This document shows, one piece after another, positions 1 to 9,690 of a DNA stretch of 64,000 nt. The DNA comes from Austropuccinia psidii. Its lineage: Eukaryota; Basidiomycota; Pucciniomycetes; Pucciniales; Sphaerophragmiaceae. Under the pieces are notes generated by a model. That model was not told the origin of the DNA. It saw only the letters and a list, made by a program, of their open reading frames with translations, and ran no database searches. Numbering within the stretch: the stretch's first letter is position 1; each line of letters begins with the position of its first letter. The translations under genes and the position numbers were made by a program. Location of the stretch: NCBI GenBank assembly GCA_023105745.1, contig JALGQZ010000002.1, positions 43,452,997 to 43,516,996 on the forward strand, in the 5' to 3' direction.

Positions 1-2155
1 ACTTTATAAGTTGTGTGACAAAGACACAGTATTTGAGATGACTGTTGACAGAGTCAAAGCTTTTGAGTCTCTAAGAGAAGCATTGACCACTGCTCCACTC
101 TTACTGATGCCAGACTTTAAATTGCCTTTCAAACTGTATATTGATGCATCAGGGGATGGACTAGGTGCTGCACTTCACCAAGTTCAGATCATAAATGACA
201 AACCTGTAGAAGGACCAATATGTTTCATATCCAGGCAAATCAAACCAACTGAAGGCAGATATGGAGCAAGTCAAATGGAATGTCTATGCCTTGTCTGGGC
301 CTTAGAGAAATTGAACTATTTCTTAGAGGGATGTGTTTTTGAAGTAATAACAGATTGTACAGCTGTGAAATCACTTTTGAACATGAAAACACCTAACAGA
401 CACATGCTCAGATGGCAAATAGCCATACAAGAATACAGAGGCAATATGACTATTGTTCATAAGGATGGGAATATTCATAAGAATGCAGATGGACTAAGCA
501 GATGGCCATTACCAAATAACATTGATAATCCTGCTTATGTTCCAGAAGAAGCTTCACCACAAATTCCAATAGAAGGAATAAGTGTTACAGACTTGAACAC
601 CACCTTCTTTGAAGAAGTCAAAAATAGTTACACTCAAGATAAGAATTGTAGCATCTTATGCCAATTACTTAACAAAGACTGTAAAGACAACTCTCTAATA
701 CATGCCTTGGATGAAGTATGGAGAAAATCTTATAATGAAGGGAGATTTCACCTACTGGATGGTATAATTTACCACAGAACCAAGCACACATGTGTCATGA
801 CAGTTGTAGACAGGTCATTAATCAATCTTGTACTGAAAGAATGCCATGATAGTCCCTTTTCAGGACATCTTTCTGAGGACAGAACAAGAGAGAAAGTAAA
901 GACCTGCATATGGTGGCCAATGTGGCAAAAAGATGTTGCAGAATATTGCAAAACCTGTGACAGATGCCAAAAGGCAAATAAATCCACTGGCAAAAGACTT
1001 GGAAATATGATGAAAATCCAAGAGCCAAACAGACCTTGGGAAATTGTCCATATGGATTGGGTAACTGGCCTACCACCAGGAGGTGACAGGAGCTATAATG
1101 CTTGCCTAGTAATTGTGGACAGATTCAGTAAAACTCCAATCTTTTTACCATGTCACAAAGATGATACAGCCATGGATACAGCTCTTCTGATATGGAATAG
1201 AGTAGTGTCATGGACTGGGATATTTACAAATATCATCAGTGATAGAGATCCCAAATTCACTTCAGCTCTATGGACAAATCTTCACCAATTATTTGGCACA
1301 AAACTGTCTTTCTCTACAGCCTACCACCCACAAACTGATGGTCTGGCTGAAAGAATGATCCAAACCTTAGAGGACATGGTGAGAAGATTTTGTGCATATG
1401 GCCTTGAATTCAAAGATTGTGATGGATTTACCCATGATTGGTGTACTCTGTTACCAGCACTGGAATTAGCATATAAAACATCAATCCATTCCAGTACCAA
1501 TCAGACTCCTGCTATTCTAGAAAAAGGATGGAACCCCAAGTTACCCCAAGATTCCTTGAGGAAAGACTTAATTGAAATACATCCCACAGCTGCTAGCTTC
1601 AAAGGAATGCTAGACAAAGCTAGAAAGCATGCAGTGAGATGCATGGAGGACTCTTTTGCATATGCTAAAGACAAATGGGATAAATCTCATGCAACTCCAG
1701 ATTTCAAAGTGGGGGACCTAGTTCTTGTATCCACCACTAACTTCAATAACATCAAAGGATGTAAAAAGTTAAAAGACTCCTTTGCAGGACCTTTTGTGAT
1801 TAAGGCCCTCCATGGAGAAAATGCTGTTGAAGTAGAGTTATCTGAAGAACTTAGCAATAAGCACCCTACATTTCCAGTAAGCTTGATAAAGCCATACAAA
1901 TCTAGTGATGCTGAGAAATTTCCCTTGAGGAATAAGATTCCCCAAGTTATACCTCCTATTGAGACATCTGGTACTAAGAAAATAACCAAAGTTCTTAAAG
2001 AAAGGAAATTAAGAACCAAGAAAGTAAGGGAATACCTTGTTAGGTACAGTGACCCAACTTGTGAAGATGAATGGTTAGAAGAGAAAGATATACCAGAAGC
2101 CACCAAACTCCTGAGGAGATTCAGACACACTAGAAACACCAATATTACAAAGTAA
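1..2155 (+). CDS. Gypsy-A pol, C-terminal part (RNase H, integrase, chromodomain), cut by window start
   Basis: The reading frame is open from the first bases (codons at 2, 5, 8...), so the true start lies left of the window. It encodes the end of a Ty3/Gypsy polyprotein. RNase H begins with YIDASGDG near residue 46. The integrase zinc finger (HDSPFSGH followed by CKTCDRC) is near residues 280-325. The integrase core has D in MDWVTG (about 350), D in SDRDPKF (about 413) and E in LAERMIQ (about 449). A chromodomain-like tail (REYLVRY, EDEWLEE) lies at about 673-705. The stop is 12 nt before a polypurine tract and LTR, as expected for the 3' end of pol. No frameshift or stop is seen. It is related to, but distinct from, the pol of Gypsy-B and Gypsy-C in this window. 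Confidence 0.93.
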   Translation, partial: LYKLCDKDTVFEMTVDRVKAFESLREALTTAPLLLMPDFKLPFKLYIDASGDGLGAALHQVQIINDKPVEGPICFISRQIKPTEGRYGASQMECLCLVWALEKLNYFLEGCVFEVITDCTAVKSLLNMKTPNRHMLRWQIAIQEYRGNMTIVHKDGNIHKNADGLSRWPLPNNIDNPAYVPEEASPQIPIEGISVTDLNTTFFEEVKNSYTQDKNCSILCQLLNKDCKDNSLIHALDEVWRKSYNEGRFHLLDGIIYHRTKHTCVMTVVDRSLINLVLKECHDSPFSGHLSEDRTREKVKTCIWWPMWQKDVAEYCKTCDRCQKANKSTGKRLGNMMKIQEPNRPWEIVHMDWVTGLPPGGDRSYNACLVIVDRFSKTPIFLPCHKDDTAMDTALLIWNRVVSWTGIFTNIISDRDPKFTSALWTNLHQLFGTKLSFSTAYHPQTDGLAERMIQTLEDMVRRFCAYGLEFKDCDGFTHDWCTLLPALELAYKTSIHSSTNQTPAILEKGWNPKLPQDSLRKDLIEIHPTAASFKGMLDKARKHAVRCMEDSFAYAKDKWDKSHATPDFKVGDLVLVSTTNFNNIKGCKKLKDSFAGPFVIKALHGENAVEVELSEELSNKHPTFPVSLIKPYKSSDAEKFPLRNKIPQVIPPIETSGTKKITKVLKERKLRTKKVREYLVRYSDPTCEDEWLEEKDIPEATKLLRRFRHTRNTNITK

Positions 2156-2167
2156 TATTCTTTTTTA

Positions 2168-2176
2168 GGGGGAGGG
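2168..2176 (+). other. Polypurine tract of Gypsy-A
   Basis: GGGGGAGGG directly precedes the TGTGAG start of the LTR. It is the usual plus-strand primer site of an LTR retrotransposon. Confidence 0.8.
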
Positions 2177-2178
2177 AA

Positions 2179-3999
2179 TGTGAGCCTTAGAGGTAATTTC
2201 ATATACCCAAAAGACCACAAATATAAAAAATAATAACATATTAATATAAATAAAATAAATTTATTTATATTATTAAAATAAAAATAAAAAATATAAATAT
2301 AAAATTATATTAAAAATAAAAAATTAATTATAATTTAAAAATAAAATTACTTTAAATTTTGTAAATATAAAATTACATTTATACTTGAAAAATTTAAGTA
2401 AAAATGAAATTTTAACAAAATTGTGAAAAAATAAATAAATTTGGAAAAAAGTTAAATAAAATTTATTATAACTTTTTATCCAATAAATAAACATATAAAT
2501 TTTATTTCACCATTGGATTCCTCATAAAAAATCAGGTGGGGTCACCTCTGAGTGAAATTTTTGTAACTCAACTCTAAATAAGCTTAAATTAAGTTTTTAG
2601 TATTTTCAATACAAAAGTTGAAAATCCTCAAAACCTTAATTTAATTCACACCACATGTGGTGTTAACCATCAATTTTTGTGTTAAAATTGAGGTGTTGTG
2701 TTTAGTTTAGAAGTTATGAGGAATTAAAGTATTTTCAATTGAATTCAATTGAAATGTCAAAATGTGCGCGTGTATTACATAAGTGAACTTTGATTTACAT
2801 ATGAGGTGTCAATTATTACTGTATTGTACTGTACAATTGAATTGAATTACATGTGTAAATTATAAGTATAATACATGATGAGGAATTAAAGGAAAAATAA
2901 ATTGGAAAGATTAAATTTGGGGGGGAAAAGGAACTCCAGCTCTAAGGGGGAGCTAGACCCCCAAAATCCTTTCTGACAGGCGTGGGATGTCAAAATTCAC
3001 GCAAAAGTTCATCACTTTTGGCCTGGAATTGAGTTACAGGGTCTGTGGACTCAATTGATGATGAGGTTTTGATACCAACTGGGGTAGTTTTAGCTGTTGC
3101 CAAGAGGGTAAAACTACCCTTAAGATAAAACAATCATAATAAAAACAGTTTTAACTGGTTTCTACGCCTCTGACACACATTCTGACGTGTTTTGAAGGCT
3201 CTAGGCCTGGTATTGCTATAGTAATGGCTGATTTAAGGGTCTAAAATGGCTAAAAATGGCTAAAAATGGCCTAAACCAGGGTTCAATGATGCCATAATTG
3301 GCTTTTCTGTTGTCAGACTGTTTTTCACGACTGACAAGAGTAAAATTTACTTTTGGAGCAAGAGAATTGGTGGCTATAAAAGAATGTCTTCTTTGCCCCA
3401 CTTTTCTCTTCATGTTAGAATCTTTTCCTTTTATTAATTAGTTTAAAACTGTTAAACCAATCAATCAAAGATTCCAACCACCACTTTTAAATCATTTTAA
3501 TCCTTTTAACCACGTGAAAAAATCATTATAATCATTGTTTGTAACTCTTATAATCATTTTTACCCCTGAACCACCCCAAAAGTGAATTAAAGCATCTTTC
3601 ATCACTGTAAACTTTGTCACTTTGTTTCCAAATTCACTCTGGTCACTTTTGGGCGTGTTTTCTCTTTAATATTCTTTTTAAAGACTTTGTTCTTTAAGTA
3701 ATTGCTTGCAGTTCTTTGCTCAATTAATTCCAATTGAAATTGCTCTTGAAGAAATTTCTTTTGTAGCCTTAAAATATCTCTTGTAGAGTATTTTTTGGAT
3801 AAATTTTTATTGTTGGTAAAACAATAAATTTTTATAATATTATTGTTTTATACTAATAAAGTTATAAACAATAAAATTGGCGTGTTTTCTCTTAAAAATA
3901 ATATTTCATACTATTTTTAATTGATTTTTACCTTATACAAATTTTGAGGACAGGAAAAGTACTTGATTTTTAATCAAAGTTTCATATCCACACCTTACA
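2179..3999 (+). repeat. Gypsy-A 3' LTR
   Basis: It starts TGTGAGCC right after the polypurine tract and most likely ends at CTTACA (3999), where a Copia-1 LTR sequence resumes abruptly. The ends form an imperfect inverted repeat (TGTGAG / CTTACA). Length is about 1.82 kb, similar to the 1.44-1.50 kb LTRs of Gypsy-B and Gypsy-C. The left half is strongly AT-rich. The 5' LTR is outside the window, so the right boundary rests on the Copia-1 junction. No gene is seen in it. Confidence 0.75.
3374..3382 (+). promoter_or_regulatory. TATA box of the Gypsy-A LTR
   Basis: CTATAAAAG lies about two-thirds into the LTR and is followed by a pyrimidine-rich stretch, a plausible core promoter driving + strand transcription. 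Confidence 0.5.
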
Positions 4000-4196
4000 T
4001 TAACCATTTTTGTATCTTACACCTTTCTAGGTGTGCTCGTCGTCTCTACTGTTTCTCCTCGCTTGTTCTAATCAAAGGTATTAATACCTGTTGTTCAGGT
4101 GTGCTCGTCGTCTCTACTGTTTCTCCTCGCTTGTTCTAATCAAAGGTATTAATACCTGTTGTTCAGGTGTGTGTGTTGTTTCGCCACACTTTTATA
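4000..4196 (+). repeat. Copia-1 5' LTR, right part only, with a 68-bp tandem duplication
   Basis: The sequence from TTAACCATTTTTG onward matches the Copia-1 3' LTR (8170-8640), but the first roughly 200 bp are missing because Gypsy-A ends at 3999. It holds two perfect tandem copies of a 68-bp unit (4030-4097 and 4098-4165) that begins GGTGTGCTCG and ends GTTGTTCA. The last part runs through GTTTCGCCACAC to TTTTATA, directly before the primer-binding site. Confidence 0.85.
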
Positions 4197-4210
4197 GGTT
4201 ATGGGCCCAG
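4197..4210 (+). other. Primer-binding site of Copia-1 (half initiator tRNA-Met)
   Basis: GGTTATGGGCCCAG is the exact complement of the anticodon arm of eukaryotic initiator tRNA-Met (CUGGGCCCAUAACC), as in Drosophila copia. That points to priming by an internal tRNA fragment rather than by the tRNA 3' end. The start codon of the ORF (4201) lies inside this site. Confidence 0.85.
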
Positions 4211-7200
4211 AAGCGCAAACCAGATCTGCAGCTGCCACAAATGGCATTCCCATGCTTTCTGACAACAACTACGCCGACTGGAATGCTTCCATTCGAGCTT
4301 ATTTTTTGTTCATAGGATTCTTAGACTATGTTGACGGTGATGTATCTCCTCCTTCTGAGGACGGAGGAGACTTACATCTCAAATACTGTGAACAAAAGCA
4401 AAAAGCAGCCGGTGTGATTTGCCAATCCCTGAACACAAATAATCGAGCAAAATTTCTCAACAGAAGCAATGAGAAAGACCCCATTACGTTGTATAACGTA
4501 ATTATCAACTACTATCAATCTAATCAAAGCACAAATCAAGCTAGGGTCTTTTGCAACCTTCTTTCAATAAATTGCAAAGACAATGAAATCAACGATTTTA
4601 TAAGCAAAATAAGAATACAATTAATGTATATGAACTCAGTCGGAATCAGGGTTGGCAACCCCACTATATCCTCAGTAGTAGATATCTCTGACGAGCTGCT
4701 TGCCGAAATCATTGTAAGCAAGCTATCTCAGGGATACGACGGGTTAAAACGCCTAATCTATGAACAGCGTCCCCTACTCACCGATAAAATAATATCAAAG
4801 ATCGATGATTACATCCGAGACAGTGGCAACTCGCTAAACAATACGAACAATAATATCAAGAATGAAAGTGCCTTTTTCAACAAAAGAGGACCATTCTGCA
4901 AAAACGGAGTACACAACCCACTCACAAAGCATCTAGCCGAGGACTGCAGACAGCTGAAGAAAAAGAAAGGAAAAAAGAACTCGTCAGACAAGTCTGAAAA
5001 GGTTAAACATACTCAAGCCACCCAATTTAAGGAAAGTGATTCGTCCGATAATGAAAGTCATGTAGTTAAATTTTCCAAAGCCTTTATGGCTAGCAGTAAT
5101 TCATCAGAAGCTTCCATCTATCTTGATTCTGCTGCCTCTTGCCACATGGTAGGAGGATCCTTAGACTCGTTTCGTAATTTTAAAAAGGGGTCATTTAGAG
5201 TAGAAACAGCTAACGGATCATACACCAATGCTTTGGGAAGTGGTGACGTTTCTTTCACATACAAAGGAAAAATTATCACCCTCAAATGCATATATGTTCC
5301 CAATATTAAGGAAAACCTGATTAGTATGGGAAAGCTGTGGAAACAAGGTTTCCGTATCGAGAAATTAACAAATGATCGATTCTCAATTAGACGAGGAGAC
5401 TTTACTCTTATGAATGGATTTGTCAGAGACAACATGTTCCACTTAGATCTAGCATTGACCAAGGTTTATCAATTGCATGTGTCCAAACTTTCTGAATCTA
5501 CCCTGCATAACAGAGCTGGGCATCCCAACGATGTAGTACTCAGACAAATGTTCCCACAAGTAAAAAACCCACCTTTTTGCGAAGCCTGCGCTGTTGGAAA
5601 ATCTCACCAACTCCCTTACAAAGGTAAATTAAGAAAGGCGCCTTATGCTGGACATACAGTACATTCAGACTTATCAGGAAAAATATCCCCCTCAACCATC
5701 GGCGGAGGTCAATACTATTTAAAATTCACAGATGATTTCTCAAAATTTAAAACTGTATACATTCTGAAAAACAAATCGGAAACATGTGAAGCGATTAAAA
5801 ATTACGTCAATCAGGTTAAAACAACTCAAAACAAACCTATTAAAGTAATGGTAAATGATAATGGAGGAGAATACTTATCAGGAGATGTACAAGAATTTAT
5901 CGACAAAGAAGGAATAAGGATGGAATTCACAGCTCCATACTCACCACAGCAAAACTCGGTATCAGAAAGAGGGAACAGGTCAACTTCGGAAAAGGCTCGA
6001 TCACTATTATTCAACTGCAAACTCCCTGCATCATTTTGGGGAGAAGCCGTTGTCACTAGCGTTTTTCTCGAAAATATCACACCAGCAGTACCAGCCAATA
6101 AAGAAACTCCTTTTGAGATCTGGAATGGTCGGCCATTCAACTTATCAAGACTCCGATCGTTTGGGTGTCTTTGTTTTGTCAACATCCCAAAAGTTAAACG
6201 ACATGGAAAGTTTTCTCCCACAGCAAAAAGGGGTATCTTCCTTGGATATGACAATTACAAACACAACTACAGAGTCATGTTGCTGAATGGAAGAATTGTT
6301 TACAGTCATGATGTAATTTTTGATGAAAACACTTTTCCTTTACCACCTTCCGAATTAAATATCATCCCTAGCTCTATGGCTGATGAAGATGGTTTCTTAA
6401 AAAATACACCTTCCAGTTCTAGCAATCATCCTCCATCAGCTACAAACAAAGAAGCGATTATACAAGAGCCATCACCGTTGCCTTCTCGGCGTCCTGGCTG
6501 GGATATACTTCTAACATCGAACACTGCACCAAAGGACGTTTCCTCAAACCTTGATGAAGCCAACATTTTGCAAGGGAAACGTAGAAAAGCAAAAATGACA
6601 ATTATCAGTCATCTATCAAAAAATCCCAAGTCATGGGACGATGCAATGAAACAGCCCAATAAAAAGAATTGGGTCAATGCGCTAAACAACGAACTTCACA
6701 ATCTTACATCTAGAGGAGTCATTGAGACAGTTCCTCTACCTCCTGGGAAACGGGCTATTGGTTTCTCAGTGCAATTCAAACGCAAATTTGATTCTGACAA
6801 TAACCTAGTCAAAAACAAGGTCAGGATCTGTGCTCAAGGCTTCTCACAAAAGCCTGGAGTAGACTACGACAATACATTCTCACCCACAGGGAAGTTCAGT
6901 TCTTTGAGGGCTCTGCTTTACGTCGCAAGTAACAAAAAACTTGAGGTGCATCATATGGATGCTGTGGCAGCCTTTCTCAATCCATCATTAAACGAAGAAA
7001 TCTACATGAAGATTCCAACCTTTATAAAGCGTTCAAATAAAGATGAAGTTTGGAAGTTGCATCGACCTCTTTATGGCCTAAAACAGTCATCAAGATATTG
7101 GTACCTAGACATTTCCGACTTTTTTGAATCGATCGGACTAAAACCCAGCAGCGCTGATCCAGGTCTATTCATCTCCACCTTGAGGGACTGGCAGTGTTTT

Positions 7201-8175
7201 GTTCACATACATGTGGATGATCTAACAGTGGCTTCGAACGATATTAGCAGATTTAAAACCCTAATAAGTAAACGTTTCGAAATGGAGGATCTAGGTCCAG
7301 CCACCTCCCTGCTAGGAATGAAAGTAATAAAAAGGGATGGATACTATTTTTTGTCCCAGTCCTCATATATCACTGATTTGTTAGATAGCTATGACATGAA
7401 GAATTGTAAACCTGTTTCCACTCCCATGGTACCAAATTCAAGACTACAGGAGGCGACTGATGGTGAAAGAAAAGAATTTGAAGTGCTGAACATCAACTAT
7501 CGACAAGCAGTAGGTAAAATCAGCTATCTTCAGGTAGCAACCAGGGGAGACCTAGCTTTCGTTACCTCTCAGCTATCTCAACATCTTGAAAAGCCAGGAA
7601 TCAAGCACTGGTTGGCCTTTAAACACCTATTGCGATATTTACAAGGAACGAAGCAACTAGCGCTTTGCCTAGGTGGCGATTCATTATCTTTGTCCATTTT
7701 TTGTGATGCTGACTTTGCTAACTGCAAGGACACTAGAAAATCAGTCAGCGGTTTCATGACAAAAATTGGTGATTCTAGCATTACTTGGAAAAGTAGAAAA
7801 CAATCGACCGTATCTACTTCGTCTTGCGAAGCTGAGTACAAAGCTCAGTACGAAGGTGGGAAGGAAGCACTTTGGACTGGCATTCTACTCAAGGACCTTC
7901 GTGTAAATATTGTTTACCCACTAGTAATTTGTGCAGACAATCAGGGAGCGATTGCATTAGCAGGTAATTCTCAAATAACCGACAGAAATAAACATTTTGA
8001 CACGATTTTTCACTGGACTCAAGAACAGGTAAAAGGAAATAAATTACGACTATCATATATACCCTCTCAGCAAATGCCAGCTGATGGCTTGACGAAGGCT
8101 CTGGCAAAACCAGCCCATCTCAGATTTGTTACAAACCTGGGACTCGTGGATCCTAAGAGTGAGGGGGGGTGTTGA
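4201..8175 (+). CDS. Copia-1 Gag-Pol polyprotein (Ty1/Copia), intact
   Basis: This is a full 1324-aa single-ORF Copia polyprotein with no stop or frameshift. In order: Gag (about 1-230, with YADWNASIRAYF near the start); a zinc-binding C-x4-H-x5-H-x4-C (about 235-255); aspartic protease with LDSAASCHM (about 305), where the common DSG is DSA; the integrase finger (LHNRAGH then CEAC, about 434-465); the integrase core with D in VHSDLSG (488), D in NDNGGEY (551) and E in SVSERGN (588); reverse transcriptase with catalytic HVDD near 1004; RNase H with CDADFAN (1168) and SSCEAEY. The annotated ATG lies within the primer-binding site. The next in-frame ATG (4252, MLSDNN) gives an equally good start. 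The ORF end overlaps the polypurine tract. It could still be active. Confidence 0.95.
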   Translation: MGPEAQTRSAAATNGIPMLSDNNYADWNASIRAYFLFIGFLDYVDGDVSPPSEDGGDLHLKYCEQKQKAAGVICQSLNTNNRAKFLNRSNEKDPITLYNVIINYYQSNQSTNQARVFCNLLSINCKDNEINDFISKIRIQLMYMNSVGIRVGNPTISSVVDISDELLAEIIVSKLSQGYDGLKRLIYEQRPLLTDKIISKIDDYIRDSGNSLNNTNNNIKNESAFFNKRGPFCKNGVHNPLTKHLAEDCRQLKKKKGKKNSSDKSEKVKHTQATQFKESDSSDNESHVVKFSKAFMASSNSSEASIYLDSAASCHMVGGSLDSFRNFKKGSFRVETANGSYTNALGSGDVSFTYKGKIITLKCIYVPNIKENLISMGKLWKQGFRIEKLTNDRFSIRRGDFTLMNGFVRDNMFHLDLALTKVYQLHVSKLSESTLHNRAGHPNDVVLRQMFPQVKNPPFCEACAVGKSHQLPYKGKLRKAPYAGHTVHSDLSGKISPSTIGGGQYYLKFTDDFSKFKTVYILKNKSETCEAIKNYVNQVKTTQNKPIKVMVNDNGGEYLSGDVQEFIDKEGIRMEFTAPYSPQQNSVSERGNRSTSEKARSLLFNCKLPASFWGEAVVTSVFLENITPAVPANKETPFEIWNGRPFNLSRLRSFGCLCFVNIPKVKRHGKFSPTAKRGIFLGYDNYKHNYRVMLLNGRIVYSHDVIFDENTFPLPPSELNIIPSSMADEDGFLKNTPSSSSNHPPSATNKEAIIQEPSPLPSRRPGWDILLTSNTAPKDVSSNLDEANILQGKRRKAKMTIISHLSKNPKSWDDAMKQPNKKNWVNALNNELHNLTSRGVIETVPLPPGKRAIGFSVQFKRKFDSDNNLVKNKVRICAQGFSQKPGVDYDNTFSPTGKFSSLRALLYVASNKKLEVHHMDAVAAFLNPSLNEEIYMKIPTFIKRSNKDEVWKLHRPLYGLKQSSRYWYLDISDFFESIGLKPSSADPGLFISTLRDWQCFVHIHVDDLTVASNDISRFKTLISKRFEMEDLGPATSLLGMKVIKRDGYYFLSQSSYITDLLDSYDMKNCKPVSTPMVPNSRLQEATDGERKEFEVLNINYRQAVGKISYLQVATRGDLAFVTSQLSQHLEKPGIKHWLAFKHLLRYLQGTKQLALCLGGDSLSLSIFCDADFANCKDTRKSVSGFMTKIGDSSITWKSRKQSTVSTSSCEAEYKAQYEGGKEALWTGILLKDLRVNIVYPLVICADNQGAIALAGNSQITDRNKHFDTIFHWTQEQVKGNKLRLSYIPSQQMPADGLTKALAKPAHLRFVTNLGLVDPKSEGGC
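8159..8169 (+). other. Polypurine tract of Copia-1
   Basis: GTGAGGGGGGG directly precedes the TGTTGAATG start of the 3' LTR and overlaps the last codons of the ORF. Confidence 0.85.
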
Positions 8176-8640
8176 ATGTTATATTAGAAAGCAATAAGGG
8201 AAGAGGTCAATCCTCTTCCCAAATCAAAAAGCACTCTTAGATCTAAGATACAAAAAGGTCATCTTATATAGACACAAGAATATCATCGCATAGTTAAGAT
8301 ATGTTGTTAGTCACCTTTGTCAACATAAATAGAGTCGATGACACTTGTTCCATTTACCCATCGACTCTTAACCATTTTTGTATCTTACACCTTTCTAGGT
8401 GTGCTCGTCGTCTCTACTGTTTCTCCTCGCTTGTTCTAATCAAAGGTATTAATACCTGTTGTTCAGGTTAGTTCTGTCAGAACTATTGACATGCAATTCA
8501 CCCATCGACTCTTAACCATTTTTGTATCTTACACCTTTCTAGGTGTGCTCGTCGTCTCTACTGTTTCTCCTCGCTTGTTCTAATCAAAGGTATTAATACC
8601 TGTTGTTCAGGTGTGTGTGTTGTTTCGCCACACTTTTATA
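8170..8640 (+). repeat. Copia-1 3' LTR with internal 110-bp duplication
   Basis: It starts TGTTGAATG after the polypurine tract. The stretch 8356-8465 (from ACCCATCGACTC to GTTGTTCA) is repeated at 8500-8609, separated by about 34 bp, so the 68-bp unit of the 5' LTR also occurs here twice (8398-8465 and 8542-8609) but in a different arrangement. Sequence shared with the 5' LTR ends at TTTTATA (8640), so the terminus is not a canonical CA and the boundary may be off by a few bases. A TATATA at about 8264-8271 could be the promoter. At 8641 the sequence switches to Copia-2 coding DNA. Confidence 0.82.
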
Positions 8641-9353
8641 CAAGGCCCGACTTATCCTTTGCAGTCAGTACCCTATCACAATACCTAGAACGACCGGTTA
8701 TTAAGCACTGGAAAGCGTTTATGCATGTGCTCAGATACTTGAGGGGCTCAAGCGACAGGGGACTCCATTACGCTGCAGAGAAAAACAACGGCATTACCGC
8801 CTACAGCGACGCCGATTGGGGAAATTGCAGCACGACTCGACGCTCAACGACAGGCTACCTGGCTTGCTTCCACAAATGCCTCGTCTTATGGAAGACCAGA
8901 AAACAACCAACAGTCTCAATCTCCACAGCGGAAGCAGAGTACAAGGCGGTGTGTGATCTTACTTCCGAACTTCTATGGTTCAAACAATGGTGCGAAGAGG
9001 CAAAACTCTTCACTTTCACTAAGCCCATACTCATATTTGAAGACAACAAAAGCTGCATTAAGACAGCCAATGGGGATTGCAACATAAACAATAAGCGTAT
9101 GAAGCACATCGACATCCAGCTGCATTTCATCAAGGAAGCCATCCAAGAAAACCGTGTACAGCTTCAATATGTCCCATCCAGCCAGATGCTAGCAGACTTC
9201 CTTACAAAATCAGTCAACAAATTCACGCTAGAAAACTCACTAAACAGTTTAAGCCTTTTGCGACTGGGTGTGAGGGGGGATGAAGAAATATTGACCCAAA
9301 GAGGTCTAGGTGAGCACTATTCCAAACCCAGTGCAAAAGCACCAGCTACGTAA
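8641..9353 (+). pseudogene. Copia-2 pol fragment (end of RT and RNase H)
   Basis: This is coding sequence of a second, different Copia family. It starts inside the conserved RT-end motif (TRPDLSFAVSTLSQYL), continues through RNase H (SDADWGN, WKTRKQPTVS, TAEAEYKA, EDNKSC) and ends LADFLTKSVNKF. The upstream part of the ORF is absent because Copia-1 sits at the exact left edge. The frame runs through a polypurine tract (9271-9280) into the LTR before its stop. The fragment itself has no internal stop, so the break is by insertion rather than decay. An in-frame start upstream at 8613 is Copia-1 LTR and not real. Confidence 0.9.
9270..9280 (+). other. Polypurine tract of Copia-2
   Basis: GTGAGGGGGGA precedes TGAAGAAATATTGAC, the probable start of the Copia-2 3' LTR. 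Confidence 0.65.
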
Positions 9354-9690
9354 AACTGATTGAGTCATGCTTACTCAGATCAGTAAAGATGCGGACACTG
9401 TCCAGTACCTGCCCGCAGCTAAAATCCGCGGTGCACAAACACCAGCAGAAGGGATAAAAAGCCTGACGCTCCTTCATCACGAAGGGGGGGCAGAACAATC
9501 TCGAACACTTTTCTTCTCCTACTTAATTTACTTTATCGTATATTCCTCTTCTCTTTATTTTATCTTATTTTTTTTCATACACTGTATTTAGTACCATCAC
9601 ATTGTCGTAAAATCGTCCATTAATCTTATTATTAAACGCTGTAACCACAAAGGTACGAGCTATTATTTTAATCACTAACAAGTGAAGAAA
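9281..9690 (+). repeat. Probable Copia-2 3' LTR (right end uncertain)
   Basis: It begins TGAAGAAATA after the polypurine tract. GGGATAAAAAGCC near 9453 could be the TATA region, followed by a pyrimidine-rich stretch. I found no partner LTR, so the right end is a guess. It may extend some hundred bases further. Confidence 0.45.
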
